Shown here: positions 26,904 through 34,145 of the stretch, piece after piece | Layout: every line of letters starts with the position of its first letter | How positions within the stretch are numbered: position 1 is the stretch's first letter | Origin: Candidatus Kuenenia stuttgartensis | GTDB lineage: Bacteria; Pseudomonadota; Alphaproteobacteria; SMXS01 | Direction: 5' to 3' | NCBI GenBank assembly: GCA_943329845.2 | Contig: CALQFM020000031.1 | Location: 1 to 44,081 of the forward strand | Length of the DNA stretch: 44,081 nt | The notes under the pieces: generated by a model | What the model was told of the DNA's origin: nothing | The model's database searches: none | The model's input: the letters and a program-made list of their open reading frames with translations, nothing else | Program-made: the position numbers and the translations under genes

Positions 26904-27293
26904 ATGCTCAAGCTCACCTTCTGCCTGCGACGCTAGGCGCATCTGACGCGCGAGGAATTCCAGCGCTACTGGTACGAGAACCACGGACGGCTCGGCCAGC
27001 GGCTGATGCAGCACATCGGCATGGTCCGCTACGTGCAGACCCACACGTCCGACAACCCGCTCAACAAGCTGTTCGTCGACGACCGCGGCGCGCCCGAGCC
27101 CTATGACGGCGTCGCCGAGGCGTGGTGGCCCAGCCTGGAGTTCCTGCAGGAGCGGATGCAGGACCCCGCGGCGCAGGCCGCCATGGCCGAGGCGGTCGAG
27201 GATGAGGCGCGGTTCATCGATTTCGCCCGCTCGCCGATCTGGCTCGGCGAGGAGCGGGTGATCATCGACAACGGCAAACCCATTCCTTATTGA
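26904..27293 (+). pseudogene. EthD-family gene with an in-frame TAG at codon 11
   Basis: From an ATG at 26904 (ggggaaaacacc upstream) the frame reads MLKLTFCLRR, then TAG at 26934-26936, then continues open as AHLTREEFQRYWYENHGRL (key motif REEFQRYW) for 118 more codons to a TGA at 27291. EthD/ferredoxin-like dimeric alpha-beta barrel proteins begin in just this way, with an ordinary residue where the stop lies. One base change from AAG or TTG would restore a normal 129-residue protein. Restarting at the ATG at 27006 would delete the domain core. Either a recent nonsense mutation, a sequencing error, or readthrough. It precedes the MDR gene by 25 nt. Confidence 0.82.
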
Positions 27294-27318
27294 TGACCGA
27301 CATTTCAGGGAGGGAATG

Positions 27319-28338
27319 ATGGCCGACATCAACCGCGAATGGCTGCTGGTGCAGCGCCCGCAGGGCGAGCCCAAGCCGAGCGACTACCAGTGGCGCGAAA
27401 GCCCGGTGCCGGAGCCCGGTCCCGGCGAGTTCGTCGTCCGCGTGCTCTATGCCGCCATGGACCCGGCGATTCGCGGCTGGATGGACGCCCAGGGCAACTA
27501 CATGCCGCCGATCCCGCTCGGCACGCCGGTGCGTTCAGTAGTGCTGGGCAAGGTCGTCAAATCCAACGTGGTTGCCCATCCCGTCGGCCAGATCGTCTCC
27601 GGCCTTGGCGCCTGGGCCGATTACGTGGTGTGCAAACCCGGCTATGTGGGGCCGGTGCCGGTCGAGTGGGGCCATGACCTCACCACTTACCTGCATCCGC
27701 TGGGGGCGGTGGGCGCCACCGCCTATTACGGCCTGTTCGAGATCGGCAGGCTGAAGGACGGCGAGAACCTGCTGGTGTCGGGCGCGGCGGGCGGTGTCGG
27801 CTCGCTGGTCGGCCAGATGGGCAAGATCAAGGGCTGCAAGGTCGTCGGCATCGCCGGCGGCGCGGACAAGTGCCGCTGGCTGACCGAGGAACTGGGCTTC
27901 GACGCCGCCATCGACTACCGCGCGACGAAGGACCTCTCGGCCGAGATCAGGAAGCATTTTCCGGGCGGTTTCGACGTCTATTTCGAGAATGTCGGCGGCG
28001 CGACGCTGGAGGCGGCCATGGACAACATGGCGATGCATGCCCGCATCGCCATCTGCGGCATGATCTCGGCCTACAACGACAGCCACGATCCGCCGCCCGG
28101 CCCGCGCAACATGTGGAACATCCTGGTCAAGCGCGCCCATGTGGAAGGCCTGCTGGTGTCCGACTACATGCACCGCGCCATGCCCGGCTACCAGCAGATC
28201 AACGACTGGATCAAGGCCGGCAAGCTGAAGTTCAAGGTCGACGTCCGCGACGGCCTGGAGAACGCACCGGAAGTGTTCAACAAGCTGTTCACCGGCAGCC
28301 ACGACGGCAAGCTGCTGCTCAAGATCGCCGACGCGTAA
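27319..28338 (+). CDS. NADP-dependent MDR oxidoreductase, zinc-independent
   Basis: The 339-residue reductase has DPAIRGWMDAQGNYMPPIPLG in the substrate half, LLVSGAAGGVGSLVGQMGKIKG for NADPH binding (key part SGAAGGVGS), and KCRWLTEELGFDAAIDYRA. It belongs to the prostaglandin-reductase/CurA-like group and reduces activated double bonds or ketones. An agggaggga site precedes two ATGs at 27316 and 27319; the second has better spacing. It is a paralog of the partial gene at 1-832. It leads a plus-strand run with ABM and DUF1491 genes. Confidence 0.94.
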   Translation: MADINREWLLVQRPQGEPKPSDYQWRESPVPEPGPGEFVVRVLYAAMDPAIRGWMDAQGNYMPPIPLGTPVRSVVLGKVVKSNVVAHPVGQIVSGLGAWADYVVCKPGYVGPVPVEWGHDLTTYLHPLGAVGATAYYGLFEIGRLKDGENLLVSGAAGGVGSLVGQMGKIKGCKVVGIAGGADKCRWLTEELGFDAAIDYRATKDLSAEIRKHFPGGFDVYFENVGGATLEAAMDNMAMHARIAICGMISAYNDSHDPPPGPRNMWNILVKRAHVEGLLVSDYMHRAMPGYQQINDWIKAGKLKFKVDVRDGLENAPEVFNKLFTGSHDGKLLLKIADA

Positions 28339-28352
28339 GAAGGGAAAACATC

Positions 28353-28643
28353 ATGTTTGCACAGATCGTCAAGGTCCGGGTCAAGCCGGGCAAGGAAATG
28401 GAATTCGCCGCCGTCGGCCGCACCATGAGCGGCGTGGTCGAGGCCAACGAGCCCGGCACGGTCGTCTACAAGCTCTTCCGCACCGAGGATCCGCTCGAAT
28501 TCATCATGATCGAGATCTACGAGAACGAGGCCGCGCTGCAGGCGCACCGCGACACGCCGCATGTGGCCGCGGTCCTGCCGCGCCTCGGCGGCGTGGTGGA
28601 CGGCGCGCCGCAGGTCCAGAAGCTGCACGAGGTCGAACTCTGA
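28353..28643 (+). CDS. Antibiotic biosynthesis monooxygenase (ABM) domain protein
   Basis: The 96-residue protein is a single ABM ferredoxin-like domain (MFAQIVKVRVKPGKEMEF, VYKLFRTEDPLEFIMIEIYENEAALQAHRDTPH; key part YENEAALQAH). Members are cofactor-free monooxygenases or small dimeric enzymes of unknown substrate. An agaaggg site lies before the ATG at 28353. It starts 14 nt after the MDR gene and its stop overlaps the probable CTG start of the DUF1491 gene. Confidence 0.92.
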   Translation: MFAQIVKVRVKPGKEMEFAAVGRTMSGVVEANEPGTVVYKLFRTEDPLEFIMIEIYENEAALQAHRDTPHVAAVLPRLGGVVDGAPQVQKLHEVEL

Positions 28644-28978
28644 GCCAGCCGCGTCTCAACGCCAAATTCTGGGTCCAGGCCTATATCCGCCTGTGCGAGA
28701 CCCGGACCATTCCCGCCATGGTCGTCCGCCACGGCGACGACACGGCGGGGACGGTGCTGATCAAGCTGTACCAGCACGGCATCGGCTCGACGGTGTTCGA
28801 GCGCACCGTCGACATGGATGGCAACCGGGCGTGGCTGCGCGCCACCGGGCCGGATCCGGTGGCCGACTCGGAGGCCGACGCGTTCATCGCCCGGCAGGTT
28901 AAGTTCGATCCGGACCTGTGGGTCGTCGAGGTTGAATCCCGCGATGGCAGCCACCTGCTCGACGATCCGATCCTTTGA
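28640..28978 (+). CDS. DUF1491 family protein, probable CTG start
   Basis: The product resembles DUF1491, a short protein family of alphaproteobacteria with unknown function: PRLNAKFWVQAYIR at the N-terminus, AMVVRHGDDTAGTVLIKLYQH, and DPDLWVVEVESRDG at the end. No ATG, GTG or TTG starts this N-terminus; the first ATG (28718) would remove about 26 conserved residues. CTG at 28640 overlaps the ABM stop as CTGA and has gagg at 28629-28632, 7 nt upstream. That gives 112 residues beginning (M)SQPRLNAKF. Annotation pipelines may place the start at 28718. Confidence 0.82.
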   Translation: MSQPRLNAKFWVQAYIRLCETRTIPAMVVRHGDDTAGTVLIKLYQHGIGSTVFERTVDMDGNRAWLRATGPDPVADSEADAFIARQVKFDPDLWVVEVESRDGSHLLDDPIL

Positions 28979-29045
28979 CTTCAATCAAGCAGGATTGCCG
29001 TCCGATAGGCTAATGCTGAGGGACCCTATGTTCCCGGGAGCGGTC

Positions 29046-29909
29046 ATGCAGCCATCGGTAAAGGCGTTCTTCGATCAGGCGACATACACGTTCTCGTATG
29101 TCGTCCGCGATCCCGACAGCACGCATTGTGCGATCATCGATTCCGTCCTGGACTACGATCCCAAATCGGGCCGGACCAGCACGCATTCGGCTGATGCGAT
29201 TGTCGATTACATCGAGGCGCAAGGCCTGAAGGTCGACTGGATCCTGGAAACCCACGCCCATGCCGATCACATCACGGGATCGGTCCACCTGCTCGAACGG
29301 CTCGGCGGCAGGACGGGAATCGGCGCCCGCATCGTCGACGTGCAGGCCACGTTCATGAAGCTCTTCAACCTGACCGGGGATCTGGTGCCGAACGGGCGCC
29401 AGTTCGACCACCTGTTCGAAGACGGCGACCGCTTCGCCATCGGCACCATGAGCGTCGACGTGATCCATACGCCCGGCCACACGCCGGCCTGCCTCACTTA
29501 CCTGATCGGCGACTGCGCCTTCGTCGGCGATACCCTGTTCATGCCGGACTATGGCACGGCACGGGCCGACTTCCCCGGTGGCGACGCCCGGACGCTGTAC
29601 CGCTCGATCAGGCGCGTTCTGTCGCTGCCGTCGGCCACCCGGCTTTTCCTGTGCCATGATTACCTGCCTGAAGGCCGTTCCGAGTATTTTCACGAAACCT
29701 CGGTGGCGGCCGAGCGCGAAGGCAACATCCATGTGCATGACGGCATCTCCGAGGATTCCTTCGTCGCCATGCGCAATGCCCGCGACAAGACACTCGAGAT
29801 GCCGACGCTGATTTTGCCCTCGATCCAGGTGAACATCCGTGCGGGCCACTTCCCCGAGCCGGAAAGCAACCGCGTCGTGTATCTCAAGATTCCGGTAAAC
29901 GCCGTTTAG
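29046..29909 (+). CDS. MBL-fold metallohydrolase (persulfide dioxygenase/Blh-like)
   Basis: The 287-residue product has THAHADHITGSVHLL (HxHxDH metal motif, about 70-76), VIHTPGHTPACLTYLIG with the third histidine, and FVGDTLFMPDYGTARADFPGGD with the bridging aspartate. The DYGTARADFPGGD form is typical of Blh-type relatives of ETHE1 persulfide dioxygenase, so sulfide or persulfide detoxification is likely. No rhodanese or BigR-like regulator is adjacent. I chose the ATG at 29046 with gggagcggtc upstream; frames further left run through the DUF1491 gene. Confidence 0.92.
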   Translation: MQPSVKAFFDQATYTFSYVVRDPDSTHCAIIDSVLDYDPKSGRTSTHSADAIVDYIEAQGLKVDWILETHAHADHITGSVHLLERLGGRTGIGARIVDVQATFMKLFNLTGDLVPNGRQFDHLFEDGDRFAIGTMSVDVIHTPGHTPACLTYLIGDCAFVGDTLFMPDYGTARADFPGGDARTLYRSIRRVLSLPSATRLFLCHDYLPEGRSEYFHETSVAAEREGNIHVHDGISEDSFVAMRNARDKTLEMPTLILPSIQVNIRAGHFPEPESNRVVYLKIPVNAV

Positions 29910-29992
29910 CGGCACCCCGAATCGACGCGATTGCTCTGGCGAAGGGCTCGCCGAGCGATACACTATTCATGTGCGTAACGGAGAGGGGCGTC

Positions 29993-30397
29993 ATGGAAGC
30001 GCTGAGCGTCGAAGTCGTGTCGTATATCATCGTCAAGGCCCGCGAGTTCGACGCGAAGGTCGAGCCGGTCGACGAGAAGCCGGCGTCTGACGAGGCCGAT
30101 GACGGCGAGGGCATCATCCTCGAGGATTTCGCCGACGATCCCACCTATCAGGAACTGCGCGAGGCGATCGATGACCTGGACGAGGACGCGGGTTACGAAC
30201 TGGTCGCCATGATGTGGATCGGGCGTGGCACCTATGACGCCGAAGATTGGGAGGAAGCCCTCGAAACCGCCCGTGACGAAGCCATCAATTCCACCGCCGA
30301 CTACCTGATCGGCACGCCGCAGCTCGGCGATTTCCTGGAGGAGGGGCTGACGGCGCTGGGCTACGAGTTCGATCCAGACGCGCTGAAGCATCTGTAG
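29993..30397 (+). CDS. DUF3775-like protein
   Basis: The 134-residue acidic protein (MEALSVEVVSYIIVKAREFDAK; acidic linker DEADDGEGIILEDFADDP; ELVAMMWIGRGTYDAEDWEEAL) matches the DUF3775 pattern of small alphaproteobacterial proteins with unknown role. The ATG at 29993 has gagaggggcg upstream; the earlier in-frame ATG at 29969 is possible. It lies 83 nt after the MBL gene and is followed by the long intergenic region with the RNA candidate. Confidence 0.82.
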   Translation: MEALSVEVVSYIIVKAREFDAKVEPVDEKPASDEADDGEGIILEDFADDPTYQELREAIDDLDEDAGYELVAMMWIGRGTYDAEDWEEALETARDEAINSTADYLIGTPQLGDFLEEGLTALGYEFDPDALKHL

Positions 30398-30415
30398 GGT
30401 TTTCTTCAGTTCCCT

Positions 30416-30508
30416 GTGATTCTGCGAGCAAAGCGAAGCAGCCCAGCCGTGCGGTTGATGGCCGTGTGGCGGAGGAGCTGGATTGCCGCGCATCGCTCGC
30501 AAAATCAC
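30416..30508. repeat. Degenerate extragenic palindrome (gcgagcgaagcgaagc type)
   Basis: Arms of 31 nt at 30416-30446 and 30478-30508 form an imperfect inverted repeat: GTGATTCTGCGAGC... on the left against the reverse complement of ...GCTCGCAAAATCAC on the right. The core gcgagcaaagcgaagcag resembles the dispersed intergenic palindromes common in alphaproteobacterial genomes. Confidence 0.7.
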
Positions 30509-30558
30509 GGCGAGAGGCGCGCATAGCGTTCCAAAGCCACTCTCACAAGCCCTCACGG

Positions 30559-30604
30559 ATTATTTTGCGAATGAATCGCAAAATAATGTTGCAAGCGATT
30601 CTCA
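30559..30604. promoter_or_regulatory. Two tandem Fur-like operator sites
   Basis: Site 1 is a perfect inverted repeat ATTATTTTGCG-N7-CGCAAAATAAT (30559-30587) containing TGCGAATGAATCGCA. Site 2 is TGCAAGCGATTCTCA (30590-30604), whose right half equals the Fur half-site ATTCTCA and whose left half resembles TGCAAAT. Their centres are 24 nt apart. A weak promoter, TTGCAA (30589-30594) and TTACAT (30611-30616), overlaps site 2. The likeness to 7-1-7 Fur boxes is recognition by eye; no score was computed. Confidence 0.5.
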
Positions 30605-30621
30605 AGTGGGTTACATCTGTC

Positions 30622-30812
30622 TTCAGTTAAGAGACACTCGCAAGTTCCGGCTGGGTAGCGCTGGTGACGGAATTGACCCCCGAAAGGGATCTGCGCTCCC
30701 CGTCACCAGCGCCCCTACCGCCGGAGAGACAAATCGGAATCCCCGTGACGTCAGCCATGACGTCTCCTGAGCGAGCCCGCCGACTCCTCCCCGTGTCGGC
30801 GGGCTTATTCAT
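30622..30812 (+). ncRNA. Candidate structured small RNA ending in an intrinsic terminator
   Basis: Between the Fur-like sites and a strong terminator lie about 190 nt with three non-overlapping hairpins and no credible reading frame. Hairpin 1 (30647-30724) has an outer CCGGC/GCCGG, GGTA/TACC after a bulge, and a perfect 13-bp GCGCTGGTGACGG/CCGTCACCAGCGC stem enclosing CCC-cgaaa-GGG. Hairpin 2 is GACGTCA-gcca-TGACGTC (30747-30764), flanked by GGAGA/TCTCC. Hairpin 3 is the terminator with a C-rich loop (tcctcccc). The next gene has its own promoter after the terminator, so a free RNA is favoured over a leader. The 5' end is a guess. It matched no RNA family I could recall. Confidence 0.5.
30775..30812 (+). 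terminator. Intrinsic terminator of the small-RNA candidate
   Basis: A perfect 10-bp stem GCCCGCCGAC/GTCGGCGGGC encloses a 10-nt loop containing tcctcccc and is followed by ttattcattt. The stem is very stable; the T tract is short and interrupted. Confidence 0.75.
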
Positions 30813-30840
30813 TTGAAACTCCCCACCCCGCGGCTAGACT
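30813..30840 (+). promoter_or_regulatory. Putative sigma70 promoter of the TPP-enzyme gene
   Basis: TTGAAA (30813-30818) and TAGACT (30835-30840) are spaced by 16 nt directly after the terminator, predicting a short leader of about 20 nt before the ATG at 30869, with accgagggga as ribosome-binding site. Confidence 0.45.
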
Positions 30841-30868
30841 CGGTCCTCCTACCGAGGGGAGCCGCCAT

Positions 30869-32407
30869 ATGAACGGTGCGGAAGCACTGGTCGCAGCCGC
30901 CATCAGCGAAGGCGTCGAGGTCTGTTTCGCCAATCCCGGCACCACCGAGATGCCGCTGGTGCTGGCGCTCGATTCGGTGCCCGGCCTGCGCGGCATCCTC
31001 TGCCTGCACGAGAACGTCGCGACCGGCGCCGCCGACGGCTATGGCCGCATGACCCGCAAGCCGGCCATGTGCCTGCTCCATCTGGGGCCGGGCCTGGCCA
31101 ACGGCCTGACCAACCTGCACAACGCCCGCCGGGCCTTCACGCCGGTGCTCAACGTGATCGGCGAACACGCCACCTGGCACCTGCCGGCCGATCCGCTGCT
31201 TGCCACCCATATCGAATGGATCGCGCGGACGGTCAGCGACTACGTGAAGGAGAACCTGGGCGCGACCACCGTCGCCGTGGACCTCGCCGACGCGGTCGAA
31301 GGCGCGAAGCAGGGTGGCGGGCGCATCGCCACGCTGACCGTGCCGCACGATTGCCAGCTTGGCGACGCGGGGACGGCGATTCCGGTGCGCCGATCCGATC
31401 CGCCGAAGACCTATTCCTCCGGCAACGTCATCCAGGCTGCCAAGGCGCTGAAGGCGGGCCGCTGCGCCATCCTGCTGGGCGCCGAGGCGCTTTACGAAGA
31501 GGGCGTTCTGCTGGCGGGCCGCATCGCCGCGGCAACTGGCGCCGACCTGCTCTGCGACAGCTTCTTCGCCCGCATGGAGCGGGGCGGCGGCCTGCCTTAT
31601 GTCGCCAAGATCCCTTATTTCCCCGACCAGGCGATCGAGCTGCTGCGGCGCTACGAGCATGTCATCGTCGCCGGCACGCGACGGCCGGTGTCGTTCTTCG
31701 GCTATCCGGGTATTCCCAGCCACGTCGCTACCGAGCGGCAGACCATCATGCTGGCCAGCCCGCGCGAGGATGCGCTGGGCGCGTTGCGTGCCTTGGCCGC
31801 CGAGGTGAGGGCGCCGGACGAGATCGAGCCGTTCATGGGCGAACTGCCCGACATGCCCTTGGGTCCGCTCGACGCCCAGTCGGTCGCCGCCGTCATCGCC
31901 CGGCTGCAGCCCGAGAATTGCATCATGATGGACGAGGCGCTGACCGTCGGCGTCCACTATTTCGAGGCGTCGCGCCACGCGCCGCGATTCTCCCACCTCA
32001 TGCTCACCGGCGGCGCCATCGGCGAGGGTCCGGGCGCCGCGACCGGCGCTGCCGTCGCGTGCCCGGGGCGCAAGGTGATCAACTTCCAGTCCGACGGCTG
32101 CGGCGCCTATTCGGTGCAGGCGTTCTGGACCCAGGCGCGCGAGAATCTGGACGTGGTCACCATCATCGGTTCCAACCGAAGCTATGAGATTCTGAACGTG
32201 GAACTGCGGCGTGCCGGCGTGACCGAACCCGGGCCGATCGCCCGCTCCATGGCCGGCCTCGACAAGCCGTTCCTCGACTGGGTGAAGATCGGCGAGGGGT
32301 TCGGTGTGCCGTCGGTCGCGGTCGATACGGTCGAAGGGCTGGCGCGGGAGCTGGAGAAAGCGCTGGCCGGGAAGGGGCCGCGGCTGATCGAAGCGATCAT
32401 GGTGTAG
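30869..32407 (+). CDS. Thiamine-diphosphate-dependent decarboxylase/acetolactate-synthase-like enzyme
   Basis: The 512-residue product has the three-domain layout of TPP decarboxylases: the N-terminal pyrimidine-binding domain with the cofactor-activating glutamate in CLHENVATGAADGYGR (Glu48), a middle domain, and a C-terminal TPP/Mg motif where GDG is SDG (FQSDGCGAYS) followed after the usual gap by NRSYEIL with the metal-binding asparagine. It is annotated in relatives as acetolactate synthase large subunit, but resembles benzoylformate or phosphonopyruvate decarboxylases in size and lacks an adjacent small subunit, so it is likely catabolic. It has its own promoter downstream of the RNA candidate. 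Confidence 0.9.
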   Translation: MNGAEALVAAAISEGVEVCFANPGTTEMPLVLALDSVPGLRGILCLHENVATGAADGYGRMTRKPAMCLLHLGPGLANGLTNLHNARRAFTPVLNVIGEHATWHLPADPLLATHIEWIARTVSDYVKENLGATTVAVDLADAVEGAKQGGGRIATLTVPHDCQLGDAGTAIPVRRSDPPKTYSSGNVIQAAKALKAGRCAILLGAEALYEEGVLLAGRIAAATGADLLCDSFFARMERGGGLPYVAKIPYFPDQAIELLRRYEHVIVAGTRRPVSFFGYPGIPSHVATERQTIMLASPREDALGALRALAAEVRAPDEIEPFMGELPDMPLGPLDAQSVAAVIARLQPENCIMMDEALTVGVHYFEASRHAPRFSHLMLTGGAIGEGPGAATGAAVACPGRKVINFQSDGCGAYSVQAFWTQARENLDVVTIIGSNRSYEILNVELRRAGVTEPGPIARSMAGLDKPFLDWVKIGEGFGVPSVAVDTVEGLARELEKALAGKGPRLIEAIMV

Positions 32408-32428
32408 GGCCGAGCGGGCTGCGGCGCA

Positions 32429-32540
32429 CCCCTCACCCTAACCCTCTCCCACAAGGGGAGAGGGGATTTGTCGAGCAGGATCAGCCGTTTACCCTTCTCC
32501 CCTTGTGGGAGAAGGTGGCGCGAAGCGCCGGATGAGGGGG
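32429..32540. repeat. Dispersed extragenic palindrome (ccctcaccctaaccctctccc type)
   Basis: The segment begins cccctcaccctaaccctctc, has cacaaggggagagggg, and ends cccttctccccttgtgggag followed by aaggtggcgcgaagcgccgg and gatgaggggg. Its halves are inverted copies (tctcccacaaggggagag against ctccccttgtgggag). This is the widespread proteobacterial extragenic repeat and sits between convergent genes, where it may help terminate transcription. Confidence 0.85.
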
Positions 32541-32543
32541 CCT

Positions 32544-33893
32544 TTACCGCCCCGGCGGATTGCCGTCCAGGTAGTCGTGCAGCACCTCGTGGAAACGCCG
32601 CACCCGCGTCTCCTGCGCGGCCAGGTAAGGCTCCTGGTAGCCGCGCGAGCGCCAGCCGGCCTGCTGGCCTTCGGTCAGGCCCCAGTCCTGGAATACCACC
32701 GTGTCCTCCAGGTCCATGACGCCCTTGCCGCCGTCGTACTCGCGCAGTTCGAGCTCGGCTTCCTTGAATTCGTAGGGCTTCGACGCCGTCCGGTGGACGT
32801 ACTCGCCCTTGCCTTCGATCGGGTAGGCCATCATCCAGTAGTCGAAATAGCTCTTCTCCGGATCGCTCGGATGCGGCTCCCAGCGGAAGAACGACATCCC
32901 GTCCGACGATGCACCGAAGGCGACATTGGGGAACAGCACGCCGAACGGGCTTTCGGTCAGGTCCTCGTCGGACATGTTCTCGTATTGCAGGAAGCCCTTT
33001 TCCTTCCACAACTTGCGCTTGGCCGCCTTGAGGTCGAGCCAGCCCTGCATCGCCATGGTTTCGTAGTCCGGATACTGCTCCGGGTCGATGCCCCAGGAGC
33101 GCAGCGTGGCCTTGAAGGGATGCTCCTTGCCCTCCGGCACGCGGTCGCGCAGCGACGGGCGGCCCATCTGGATGATGCGCGCGTGGCCCGTGGGGAACAT
33201 CTCGTAGCGCGATGTGAAATGGTCCTGGTCGATCACCGCGGGCACCTGCGGATGCGCCGTGCGGGTGTGGTAGGACTCGCTGAAATTGTCGGACGCGAAC
33301 TTCCAGTTGCAGTTCAGCGCCACGCGGACCTGGCGGATGCGCACCAGCGTCTCGAATGGGTGGTTCCTGTATATCTCGGGCAGCGGCTCCAGGTATTTCA
33401 GCAGCGGCGGGGTCTGGTTGTCCATGGTGTACCAGACGAATCCGCCCCAGGTGTCGACGCGCACGTCGATCAGCCGGACCTTGCCGACGGGGTCGCCCTG
33501 CGGGAAGTCGTCGCGGTCGCAGGCGTCGATCAGGCTCCCGTCTGTGCTGAACACCCACCCGTGGTAGGGGCAGGTCCAGCTGTCCTGCGATCCGTTGGTA
33601 TGCACCAGCTTTTGGGCGCGGTGGCCGCAGGCGTTGTAGAAGCCCTTCAACGACCCATCGGGCTGGCGGGCGATGATGACGGACTCATGCATGAAGTTGT
33701 GGACGATGTAGTCGCCCGGGTCCGGCAGCTGGTTTTCGCGGCCGGCGATGTGCCAGACCCTGGTCCAGAGTTGATCCCATTCCTTCTCCATCCACGCGCG
33801 CGAGTAATAGCGCTCGGGCGTGATCGGGTCGCCGCGCAGGTTGCGCGGATCCTTGCCGTTCATCGCCATCGGATGGGTGATCGTCTCGGTCAT
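32544..33893 (-). CDS. Aromatic ring-hydroxylating dioxygenase, Rieske alpha subunit
   Basis: The 449-residue oxygenase has an N-terminal Rieske [2Fe-2S] domain with CGH (Cys89, His91) and CPYH (Cys108, His111), and a catalytic domain with the mononuclear-iron motif FSESYHTRTAH (His209, His214) preceded by SDN with the bridging Asp202. It hydroxylates an aromatic or related ring or a methyl/amine group with O2. No beta subunit, ferredoxin or reductase gene is near, so it is either alpha-only or uses redox partners encoded elsewhere. Start ATG at 33893. It is divergent from the MDR gene at 34146 across 252 nt. Confidence 0.95.
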   Translation of the reverse strand: MTETITHPMAMNGKDPRNLRGDPITPERYYSRAWMEKEWDQLWTRVWHIAGRENQLPDPGDYIVHNFMHESVIIARQPDGSLKGFYNACGHRAQKLVHTNGSQDSWTCPYHGWVFSTDGSLIDACDRDDFPQGDPVGKVRLIDVRVDTWGGFVWYTMDNQTPPLLKYLEPLPEIYRNHPFETLVRIRQVRVALNCNWKFASDNFSESYHTRTAHPQVPAVIDQDHFTSRYEMFPTGHARIIQMGRPSLRDRVPEGKEHPFKATLRSWGIDPEQYPDYETMAMQGWLDLKAAKRKLWKEKGFLQYENMSDEDLTESPFGVLFPNVAFGASSDGMSFFRWEPHPSDPEKSYFDYWMMAYPIEGKGEYVHRTASKPYEFKEAELELREYDGGKGVMDLEDTVVFQDWGLTEGQQAGWRSRGYQEPYLAAQETRVRRFHEVLHDYLDGNPPGR

Positions 33894-33956
33894 GGTTCAG
33901 CCTTCCCCGTGCATGCGGCGATGCGCGCGTTGCGGCGTCATCGCGATCCTGTCGAA

Positions 33957-33972
33957 TTGGTCGATCGATCAA
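33957..33972. promoter_or_regulatory. Near-perfect palindrome, possible operator of the divergent Rieske/MDR pair
   Basis: TTGGTCGATCGATCAA departs from perfect symmetry at one base pair. It lies 64 nt before the Rieske ATG in the 252-nt divergent region. A regulator site is plausible by position; no regulator gene is adjacent. Confidence 0.35.
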
Positions 33973-34081
33973 TAATGCTTGAGCGGTGGTTCATTTGCAA
34001 GTGGCCCAAGCGGCATTGCTACGCGTCGCTGGGACAGAATGCGTCACGTTGCGAGCGATCTCCACGCGCGGCATCGCAGGC

Positions 34082-34109
34082 TTGCAACGTGCAGGCGTGA
34101 AGGTATTGT
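34082..34109 (+). promoter_or_regulatory. Putative promoter of the MDR-HD-MDR run
   Basis: TTGCAA and TATTGT are spaced by 16 nt, ending 36 nt before the ATG at 34146. Prediction by eye only. Confidence 0.35.
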
Positions 34110-34145
34110 GGCGTCCGGATGCCAAACTGAACGGGGAAAGCGGCC

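Noticed and set aside
30483-30770. 95-codon frame within the intergenic RNA region
   Set aside because: It runs through a degenerate palindrome, operator-like sites and the hairpins, and has no ribosome-binding site or recognisable domain.
30721-30775. Glycine-riboswitch-like ggagagac segment
   Set aside because: The conserved glycine-aptamer core (GCCGAAGG and CUCUCAGGC parts) is absent; only a short purine run matches.
30869-32407. Acetolactate synthase of branched-chain amino-acid synthesis
   Set aside because: No small regulatory subunit or ilvC nearby, and it is shorter than IlvB; a catabolic decarboxylase fits better.
32429-32540. CRISPR-like or tandem array
   Set aside because: It is one palindrome of a known dispersed extragenic family, with no regularly spaced repeats.
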